6,079 bases of DNA from an uncultured Candidatus Nemicrothrix sp. GTDB lineage: Bacteria; Actinomycetota; Acidimicrobiia; Acidimicrobiales; Acidimicrobilacustridaceae. The notes beneath the pieces were generated by a model, which did not search any database, was not told the origin of the DNA, and worked only from the letters and a program-made list of their open reading frames with translations. Below, piece by piece: positions 1-5,573 of the stretch. Location: assembly GCA_903827085.1 (NCBI GenBank), contig CAIKHC010000048.1:1-6079 (forward strand). The letters run 5' to 3'. How positions within the stretch are numbered: the stretch's first letter is position 1; each line of letters begins with the position of its first letter. The position numbers were made by a program, and so were the translations under genes.

Positions 1-2478
1 ACCGACGCGGTGCATCCTTCGAACAACACTGAGAATTCAACAATCGCAAATCGCGGTGCACATGTCACAACGAAGAACCCCGATTGGCGTAACCAATTGG
101 GATACGACTCAAGTCTTTTCTCCGCCGATGGATTTCTTCCCAACGGGGCAACGAATGCAATGTTCCGTGCGAAAACCAGCGGGGACACGTACGCACCGCA
201 GGCCATCACCTTTGCTACCGAGCTTTTTTCTCCCCAGGTCGACCTGACAAAGACCCAAAGCTTTCCGGTCTCAACAAATGCTGAACCTGGGGCAACTATT
301 CGTTACACAATCACCGCCACGAACAACGGGTCTGGACCAGCAACAAATGTGGAACTGGTTGATCCGTTGCCAGGCGGAACAACCAGTAGCGGATCACCGA
401 CGGTGACGAGTGGAGTCGGGAACGCGACGTTTGTAAGTAACTCGGTCACAGCACGACTTGGGTCGGGTGCCACGCCAACAAGCGGCGGCACGCTCGGGGC
501 TGGCCAGTCTGCCTCAGTGGAATTTGATGTTGTTATTGATGGCGATGCTGGGCTGGGCAGCGCAATTTCGAATACCGCTCAGTTGCGGTTTGTTTCGCCT
601 GATCTTGGGCTTCCGATCTCAAAGGTCGCCACTCGTGTCGCGACCGTTACCTATCCCGACCCCGCGGTTGTAAAGACCATTGATTCAACGACTCCCATTT
701 CAGGTGGCACTCGCTATCGCTTCAAAGTGCTGGTCTCAAACGCGGGCACCCTCCCGGCATCGTCACAACTGATTTCCGTGAGCGATGTGTTGGGGTCCGC
801 GGCGACCAACATCACATCGTCGGGTTCTGGGTGGTCGTGTTCCCCCGGCGGTGCACAAACGCTGAACTGTCAGAACTCGTTTACTGGGCTTCTCCCCGGA
901 ACTTCGTTGGACCCGCTTTTTGTTGAAGCTGATTTCGCGGCAGGACAACCAGTGACAAACACCGCGACAGTTTCCGGTGGAGGTCAACCCACCGACCCAA
1001 ATAGTCCTGCGCTACTAAACGATGTTTCAAGCGTGTCGGCGGGAATTTCTCCAGTCGCGAATCTTCGCCTCGCAAAGTCAGCGCTTACTGGAACAGTGAG
1101 TGTGGGCGCTCTCGCTGGGTACCGACTTGAACTGCGTAACTCTGGTCCGGCAGCGGCAGGAAATTCCGTTCTCGTCGATACCGTTCCTGCCTATCTCGAT
1201 GTCGAAACAGTGACGACCCCTCAAGGCTCGTGCACAACAACGGGCGGTAGCGGAACTCCAACGACAGTTTCGTGTGCGCTTGGCACCGTCCCAGTCGGAA
1301 CCACTGTCACAGTGGTCATTCGTGCTCGTGTGCAAGTGGAACTTGCGGGTACGACGGTGATCAACACCGCAACAGCGGGCTCGGACGTCACCCCGACGCC
1401 TGTTACTGATACCGCTCCGCTCACAATCCGACCGGCAACCGATCTCTCGATCGTAAAGACCACATCCGTTGAGGTCGCTCAGCAGGGCGACGCAGTGTCG
1501 TGGACGGTCACTGCTTCCAATGACGGAGGAGCGTCTGCAACAAACCTGCAGATTGTTGATCGACTTCCGGTCGCGGTTGACGCAGCATCAGTCGTCGCCA
1601 CCCCCAGTAGCGGTGGATCGTGTACTCGAACAAACAGCACTGTGAGTTGCGTGTGGAGCGGCGCAACGGCAGCGAGTGCGACTCGAAGCGTGACAATCAC
1701 TGCTTCTCTCGCTTCAGTGGTATCCGCTGCTGATCGACTCGCAATCAACAACGCCAGAGTTTTTGCCGTGACCGATGATTTCGATCCCTCAAACAACACT
1801 GCGTTTGCAACGACTCGAATCACGCCGTTTGCCGATTTGGAAGTTGCAGCAAATGGGCCTGGGATTGTTGCGCCCGGTGAAACTGCGACACTCTCATTTA
1901 CTGCGCTCAACAACGGTCCCACCGACGCTGTCGCAGCAACGATGGTTGTCACGATTCCAACCGGGCTTTCGGTGGAGGCAGTTCCTAGCGGATGCACCGC
2001 ATCGGGCGTCACGGTTTCCTGTGCATTGGGCGATCTCGCAAACGGCGCATCAGCAACGATCGACATAGAGGTGCGCTCGGCGCGTACGCCGGTTCCGGCG
2101 TCACGAGACACCGAAGTCGTCGTGGCCTCAAACACTGCTGATCCGATCCCAGAAAACGACGTTGACCTCACTCCGCTGGCAACGACCGCTGCTCCGACAA
2201 TCGATTCGGTGACACCTGGATCGGGCCCGGAGTCAGGCGGCACTGAGGTAACGGTTGACGGCACAAACCTCACAACGGAAACCACCGTCGAAATCGGCGG
2301 CGTGCCATGTGAGCCGGTCATATTTGTCACCACATCGCAGCTGGTATGCACCACAGGGCCTCAAGATCCCGGGGTGTTTGATGTGGTTGTGACAACTGCC
2401 GATGGTCAGACCGCAACTCTCGTCGGAGGTTTCACCTACGGCGAGACTCCTGACGTGAAACCGTCGTTTACGGGTTGA
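1..2478 (+). CDS. DUF11-repeat / IPT-TIG surface or secreted protein, 5' partial
   Basis: The reading frame is open from base 1 and ends at TGA 2476-2478, leaving 825 residues of a longer protein. The first residues (TDAVHPSNNT) match the end of a DUF11 unit and resemble TDDFDPSNNT at residues 591-600, so the GTG at base 10 is internal. Seen in order: the tail of one repeat (1-14), a non-repeat segment (about 15-77), five DUF11-like units starting near residues 78, 218, 351, 478 and 609, then one IPT/TIG domain (about 731-813; IDSVTPGSGPESGGTEVTV, G-x-x-C at 767-770, C783). The units carry the family signatures of a D-L-x-x-x-K strand, a Y/W-T-x-T-x-x-N-x-G core and VxDxLP. Composition is rich in Thr, Val, Ala and Ser and poor in Lys. 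DUF11 and IPT domains are typical of extracellular stalk or adhesin-like proteins, so a cell-surface role is inferred. No sorting signal or membrane segment follows the IPT domain; the signal peptide would lie upstream. The ligand is unknown. Confidence 0.88.
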   Translation, partial: TDAVHPSNNTENSTIANRGAHVTTKNPDWRNQLGYDSSLFSADGFLPNGATNAMFRAKTSGDTYAPQAITFATELFSPQVDLTKTQSFPVSTNAEPGATIRYTITATNNGSGPATNVELVDPLPGGTTSSGSPTVTSGVGNATFVSNSVTARLGSGATPTSGGTLGAGQSASVEFDVVIDGDAGLGSAISNTAQLRFVSPDLGLPISKVATRVATVTYPDPAVVKTIDSTTPISGGTRYRFKVLVSNAGTLPASSQLISVSDVLGSAATNITSSGSGWSCSPGGAQTLNCQNSFTGLLPGTSLDPLFVEADFAAGQPVTNTATVSGGGQPTDPNSPALLNDVSSVSAGISPVANLRLAKSALTGTVSVGALAGYRLELRNSGPAAAGNSVLVDTVPAYLDVETVTTPQGSCTTTGGSGTPTTVSCALGTVPVGTTVTVVIRARVQVELAGTTVINTATAGSDVTPTPVTDTAPLTIRPATDLSIVKTTSVEVAQQGDAVSWTVTASNDGGASATNLQIVDRLPVAVDAASVVATPSSGGSCTRTNSTVSCVWSGATAASATRSVTITASLASVVSAADRLAINNARVFAVTDDFDPSNNTAFATTRITPFADLEVAANGPGIVAPGETATLSFTALNNGPTDAVAATMVVTIPTGLSVEAVPSGCTASGVTVSCALGDLANGASATIDIEVRSARTPVPASRDTEVVVASNTADPIPENDVDLTPLATTAAPTIDSVTPGSGPESGGTEVTVDGTNLTTETTVEIGGVPCEPVIFVTTSQLVCTTGPQDPGVFDVVVTTADGQTATLVGGFTYGETPDVKPSFTG
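232..2181 (+). repeat. Five diverged DUF11-type protein repeats
   Basis: The repeats are visible at protein level. Unit starts are at bases of about 232, 652, 1051, 1432 and 1825, giving a period of about 120-140 residues. Each unit opens with an aspartate/proline strand (PQVDLTK, PDPAVVK, PVANLRL, PATDLSI, PFADLEV), followed by the N-N-G or N-x-G turn and the V-D-x-L/V-P motif where conserved. Units 2-5 each carry a cysteine pair (280/290, 411/425, 541/550, 665/674), while unit 1 has none. The repeats are well diverged at DNA level, which argues for old duplication rather than recent tandem expansion. A shared segment (about 15-30 and 1787-1802) is nearly identical in DNA because it encodes PSNNT. 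Confidence 0.8.
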
Positions 2479-2502
2479 GCGTCGCCCCTTGGTCGAACGC
2501 TC
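2477..2502. terminator. Weak hairpin between convergent stop codons, possible bidirectional terminator
   Basis: GAGCGT (2477-2482) pairs perfectly with ACGCTC (2497-2502) around a 14-base loop. Two outer T-A pairs (2475-2476 with 2505-2506) are possible if TC 2503-2504 bulges. The hairpin spans the 24-base gap and touches the stop codons of both converging genes. No T-run follows on either strand, so it is not a classical intrinsic terminator. The position is right, but the short stem and large loop keep confidence low. Confidence 0.3.
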
Positions 2503-4188
2503 TCAAGGACGAAGAATTGCGCCTGGCAATGCACCAGTGTGCACGCCATCAATGAAGAGTGGCTCGCCGTTCACAATCACTGCGTCGTAACCACGAGCGC
2601 CGAACACGAGTCGGCCAGCGCCAGTGGGGAAGTCACGGAGCAACTCAATAGGTTCGATTCCGAGCTCATCAGTCGTGAACACCACGATGTCGGCTGCCTT
2701 ACCAACTTCGAGAACACCTCGGTCGGTTAGACCATGAAGGCGTGCTGGCTCAGAGGTGAGTCGAGCAACTGCTTGTTCCAACGTCATCATGTCGGGAACA
2801 GTTTCGGTCAGGGTGCGAGTGGTGTAGTCGGCGCCGCAGAATGTGAGCAGATGTGCGCCACCATCACTTGAGCCGGCCAAGGTGAGGGGATGGGTGACGA
2901 TCTCTTTGGTAGCAGCTGCTAACGCCGGATCGGTCTTTCGGCGCCAAACAAAGACAGTTTCAAGTGCATCGGCGAGAGCAAGGTCGATCATCGCGTCAAC
3001 ACCATCGATGTCAGATTCTGATGCGAGTTCCGCGATGGTCCTACCAACTGCGGCGTTCAGTTGCGGCTTGCTTACCGAAGCAACGCTGACATCTTGCCAA
3101 CCGAAAACGAAGGACCGACCAGTGGTATCTGCGAATTCAGTTCGCATCGCAGCACGGTTTGATTCAAGCCCGAGCTCGACAGCTCGTTCGGCCATAGGGA
3201 GGGTGAGAATTCGTCGGAAGGTAGGCATTTCATCGAGTACGAACGTTGAGTCCAATGAGAAGTGAATGCCCTTCACGTTGATCATGTACATCGGATGAAT
3301 ATGGTGACCAGCAGCCGCCGCTTCTTCGCAGAACCGAAGCGCATTGCGATGCCCTTCGGGATTACCCGGGAACAGTGTGAGCGGATTGATGTTGATGAGT
3401 TTGAAACCTGAGGCCTCACTCATAGCGAGCAGTAATTCTTGGTCAGCCTCGTCGAAATCGGCCGAACCTGAGCGTGGAAGAAATTCAATGACGGCGTGTT
3501 CAAATTCGGAAAGCACTGCGCACAACGCGATGAGTTCGGCTGGCTCAGCCAAGTTGGAGGGAACGGGCTTGCCGTCATGATCGGAGTGGATGTCGAGCTG
3601 TGAACTCGAGAAACCGATCGCGCCTTGTGTCATCGCGACGCGAACAAGTTGGGCCATCTGATTGATCTCATCGGGAGTCGCTGCCCGTTCAGATGCAGCC
3701 GCACCCATGACAAGTCGGCGAATCGCGCAGTGGCCGACGTAGCCAACGAGATTGATTCCGATACGGCCTTCCAGACCGTTGAGGAAATCGCCGTAGTCGC
3801 CACCGCGAAAGTCAACGCCCTCAAGAAGTGCAGCAACTTCCATACCTTCGACACGAGAAAGCATCTTGATGAGCCAGGCCACGCTCTCGGGGTCAGCCGG
3901 AGCGATACTGAAACCGCAGTTGCCCATCATGGCGGTGGTAACGCCGTGCCATGACGAAGGCGACATTGTGGGTTCGAAGTGGGCCTGCGCGTCGTAGTGC
4001 GTATGAATGTCAATGAACCCAGGAGCAACAACAGCGCCACTCGCGTCGATTTCCTTTGGCGCCGTTGCGGTGCTTGCGCCAATAAAGGTGATCTTTCCGT
4101 CAGTTACTTCTACGTCGGCTGGGAAGGCAGGAGTGCCGGTTCCGTCAATGACGCTTCCGCCACGGATGATGAGGTCAGGTGAATTCAC
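2503..4188 (-). CDS. Amidohydrolase, N-acyl-D-amino-acid deacylase / D-aminoacylase-like
   Basis: This encodes 561 residues, a usual length for the group, and resembles the mycobacterial proteins annotated as D-amino acid aminohydrolase. The start is the GTG at 4188, which overlaps the P450 stop as GTGA; a weak GGAA (4199-4196) sits 7 bases upstream. The protein then begins at once with the family N-terminus (DLIIRGGSVIDGTG). An ATG at 4371 would add 61 residues of Arg/Ser/Pro-rich, unconserved-looking sequence lying inside the P450 gene, so I rejected it. Motifs: beta-sandwich start (6-60), metal motif H62-T-H64-Y-D66, G-N90-C91-G-F, GFSSSQLDIH (192-201) and catalytic-type S-D442-G-G-A-H446. 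The C-terminus is typical (ARLTSEPARLHGL 475-487, GVLEVGKAADIVVF 491-504, TGALPGAILRP). The family hydrolyses amide bonds of N-acyl-D-amino acids using zinc in the cytosol. The two metal-binding histidines expected mid-domain are not obvious here, so the true substrate may differ. No signal peptide is seen. Confidence 0.9.
   Translation of the reverse strand: MNSPDLIIRGGSVIDGTGTPAFPADVEVTDGKITFIGASTATAPKEIDASGAVVAPGFIDIHTHYDAQAHFEPTMSPSSWHGVTTAMMGNCGFSIAPADPESVAWLIKMLSRVEGMEVAALLEGVDFRGGDYGDFLNGLEGRIGINLVGYVGHCAIRRLVMGAAASERAATPDEINQMAQLVRVAMTQGAIGFSSSQLDIHSDHDGKPVPSNLAEPAELIALCAVLSEFEHAVIEFLPRSGSADFDEADQELLLAMSEASGFKLININPLTLFPGNPEGHRNALRFCEEAAAAGHHIHPMYMINVKGIHFSLDSTFVLDEMPTFRRILTLPMAERAVELGLESNRAAMRTEFADTTGRSFVFGWQDVSVASVSKPQLNAAVGRTIAELASESDIDGVDAMIDLALADALETVFVWRRKTDPALAAATKEIVTHPLTLAGSSDGGAHLLTFCGADYTTRTLTETVPDMMTLEQAVARLTSEPARLHGLTDRGVLEVGKAADIVVFTTDELGIEPIELLRDFPTGAGRLVFGARGYDAVIVNGEPLFIDGVHTGALPGAILRP
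4185..4188 (-). promoter_or_regulatory. GTGA stop/start overlap, translational coupling site
   Basis: On the minus strand the four bases GTGA hold the GTG start of the amidohydrolase (4188-4186) and the TGA stop of the P450 (4187-4185). Such overlaps usually mean co-transcription and coupled translation. The weak ribosome-binding sequence (TTGGAA, 4201-4196) lies inside the last P450 codons, consistent with ribosomes terminating and restarting here. It also decides the start codon of the downstream gene. Confidence 0.75.
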
Positions 4189-5444
4189 GATGCTGTTCCA
4201 ATTCGATTCGAAGGGGTGAACATGACAGGAAGATGGGCGGGGGATCGTTGCCCCAGACCCGTGATGTGAACCGGTTCGATGCCGTCGGCAAATCGAAGGT
4301 CGGCGAGGCGAGTCAGCACCTGCTCCATAGCGACGCGCAGTTCCATTCGGGCGAAGTGAATGCCGAGACAAACGTGCGCTCCGCTACCAAAGGCAAGGTG
4401 GCCTTGTGGCTCGCGGTAGATGTCAAACACGTCGGGGCTTTCCCAACGTTGCGGATCTCGGTTGGCGATTCCGACAACAAGATTCACAAGCGTTCCGGCG
4501 GGAACGGCAACACCTTCAATTTCCGCGTCGGCGACAGTTGTGCGACCAAACGACATGAGCGGCGGCTGCCAACGCAATCCCTCTTCGATGGCTTGTTCAA
4601 TCAGAGAGTGGTCTTCACGCAAGGCCTCTAACTGTTCCGGATGAGACAACAGTCCGAAGAGAAGATTGCAAAGCGTGCGATACGTGGTCTGTGCGGCTGC
4701 AGGAAGTAACAGGCGAAGGAAGGCAATGACCTCATCGTCGTTGAGCGCTTGGCGGCCGGCGCCATCACGGAACTCGGCCTGGACAAGATGGGTCACAAGA
4801 TCAGAACGTGGGTTGGCGCGTCGATCAGTAACGGCAGCTGCGAGGTACTCGCCGAACTCGGCTGATGCCTCTTCGCGCTCCTCGGCCGAGATACTGACGT
4901 TCGTGAGGATTGCTGCCCACCGATAGAACGAGGAGACATCTTCCTGCGGAAGACCGCACGCAGCCGCAATCACCTTGAGTGGATAGTGAAGAGCGAAGTC
5001 ATCGACTAAGTCAGCAGTTCCCGATTCGATGAATGTGTCGATTGTTGTATCGACGATCGCTCGAACGAACTCTTCTTCCCATCGATGCATTTCCCGTTTG
5101 GTGAGTGCACCTTGAATGAGTTGACGATGACGCCCATGCTCGGGTGGGTCCATCTCAATGATCGTGCGACCGATCATCTTTCCGAGGCTGGCTTCGTACC
5201 AACACGACGAAAAGTGCTCTTGGTCTTTGAACCCGGCCTCGACACCGTTGAAGGACAGCACCGAGATCTGCTCGGCATCGGGGAAGAGGATGTCCTCGGC
5301 ACCGACCATGTCGAAGAAGGTTGAGAAGGTCCCCGGGTGCACCGGGCACTGAGCCGCTCGTTCTGCAAGCTTCGGGTAGGGATCGCGCACCACGTTGTGG
5401 CCGAAGAAGTCATCCTTCTTGGCCAGCATTTCGTCGCTACTCAT
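4185..5444 (-). CDS. Cytochrome P450, soluble bacterial type
   Basis: This encodes 419 residues, a normal full length for a soluble bacterial P450, with no N-terminal membrane anchor, so it should be cytosolic. It would oxidise an organic substrate with O2, taking electrons from a ferredoxin and reductase, neither of which is in this window. Visible motifs: C-helix DPPEHGRHR (99-107; H103, R107), ExxR as E288-G-L-R291, and the heme loop FGSGAHVCLG (352-361) with C359 as the axial thiolate ligand. The I-helix motif is A249-A-A-Q252-T253-T254, where most relatives have (A/G)G-x-(E/D)-T-(T/S): the glycine and the acidic residue are both replaced, but the threonines remain. The start is ATG 5444, with GGGGG (5454-5450) 5 bases upstream. 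It is the first gene of the operon and overlaps the amidohydrolase by 4 bases. I cannot assign a CYP family or substrate. Confidence 0.95.
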   Translation of the reverse strand: MSSDEMLAKKDDFFGHNVVRDPYPKLAERAAQCPVHPGTFSTFFDMVGAEDILFPDAEQISVLSFNGVEAGFKDQEHFSSCWYEASLGKMIGRTIIEMDPPEHGRHRQLIQGALTKREMHRWEEEFVRAIVDTTIDTFIESGTADLVDDFALHYPLKVIAAACGLPQEDVSSFYRWAAILTNVSISAEEREEASAEFGEYLAAAVTDRRANPRSDLVTHLVQAEFRDGAGRQALNDDEVIAFLRLLLPAAAQTTYRTLCNLLFGLLSHPEQLEALREDHSLIEQAIEEGLRWQPPLMSFGRTTVADAEIEGVAVPAGTLVNLVVGIANRDPQRWESPDVFDIYREPQGHLAFGSGAHVCLGIHFARMELRVAMEQVLTRLADLRFADGIEPVHITGLGQRSPAHLPVMFTPSNRIGTAS

Positions 5445-5449
5445 ATGTG

Positions 5450-5454
5450 CCCCC
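5450..5454 (-). promoter_or_regulatory. Ribosome-binding site of the P450 gene
   Basis: GGGGG on the minus strand, within GACGGGGGCAC, lies 5 bases before the ATG at 5444. It supports that start over the next in-frame Met (residue 6). It is the strongest Shine-Dalgarno-like site among the starts in this window. Confidence 0.6.
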
Positions 5455-5513
5455 GTCGCTTGAGGGCTGACGGTAGCCGAGTGTTTCTCTGCACGTTGCG
5501 GAGATCTAAGGGC

Positions 5514-5529
5514 CTTCGCTACTGCGAAG
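5514..5529. repeat. Small inverted repeat in the divergent intergenic region
   Basis: CTTCGC-TACT-GCGAAG is a perfect 6-bp stem with a 4-base loop. It lies about 70 bases upstream of the P450 start and 45 bases upstream of the regulator start. On the minus strand it would be in the 5' leader of the P450 transcript if transcription starts near the palindrome at 5555-5571. It could be an mRNA hairpin, a second protein site or chance. There is no T-run, so it is not an obvious terminator. Confidence 0.35.
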
Positions 5530-5554
5530 AAAAGGTGCAGACGATCGACCTTTC

Positions 5555-5571
5555 CGATACGGTCCGTATCG
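5555..5571. promoter_or_regulatory. Perfect 17-bp palindrome, probable TetR operator
   Basis: CGATACGGTCCGTATCG has two perfect 8-bp arms around a single central T at 5563. It ends 2 bases before the regulator ATG at 5574 and lies 111 bases from the P450 start at 5444. Size, symmetry and placement fit the operators of TetR-family dimers, which often autoregulate and control the divergent gene. A TANNNT -10-like hexamer (TACGGT, 5558-5563) lies inside it, so bound repressor would block the regulator's own promoter. That binding is by the neighbouring TetR protein is inference. Confidence 0.7.
5558..5563 (+). promoter_or_regulatory. Possible -10 element for the tetR-type gene
   Basis: TACGGT fits the loose actinobacterial TANNNT -10 pattern and would put the transcript start around 5569-5572, giving a leaderless or nearly leaderless mRNA for the ATG at 5574. 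I see no convincing -35 box at the usual distance upstream (around 5535-5540). The match is short and also part of the palindrome, so it is only suggestive. Confidence 0.25.
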
Positions 5572-5573
5572 TA

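Noticed and set aside
10..12. GTG at base 10 as the true start of the repeat protein
   Set aside because: The frame is open upstream and the surrounding residues match the end of a DUF11 unit seen again at residues 591-600, so the gene continues to the left of the window.
1479..2354. 291-codon open frame on the minus strand inside the DUF11 gene
   Set aside because: It is antisense to clearly coding repeats, has a monotonous Val/Ser/Thr/Ala composition expected from the reverse of Thr/Ala/Val-rich codons, and shows no recognisable domain.
2843..3265. 140-codon plus-strand open frame opposite the amidohydrolase
   Set aside because: It is Ser/Ala/Arg-rich and antisense to the conserved amidohydrolase SDGGAH region; it reads as a shadow frame.
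4189..4371. 61-residue N-terminal extension of the amidohydrolase from the ATG at 4371
   Set aside because: The extension is Arg/Ser/Pro-rich, lies entirely within the P450 coding region including its heme-loop end, and precedes a typical family N-terminus that begins at the GTG overlapping the P450 stop.
4179..4631. 150-codon plus-strand open frame opposite the P450 C-terminus
   Set aside because: It is antisense to the heme-binding and ExxR region, which is certainly coding on the minus strand; there is no domain resemblance.
5535..5573. In-frame GTG at 5535 as an earlier start of the TetR regulator
   Set aside because: It would place the perfect palindrome inside the coding sequence and add residues unlike a TetR N-terminus; the ATG at 5574 is simpler, though an AAAAG stretch just upstream of the GTG keeps it from being fully excluded.
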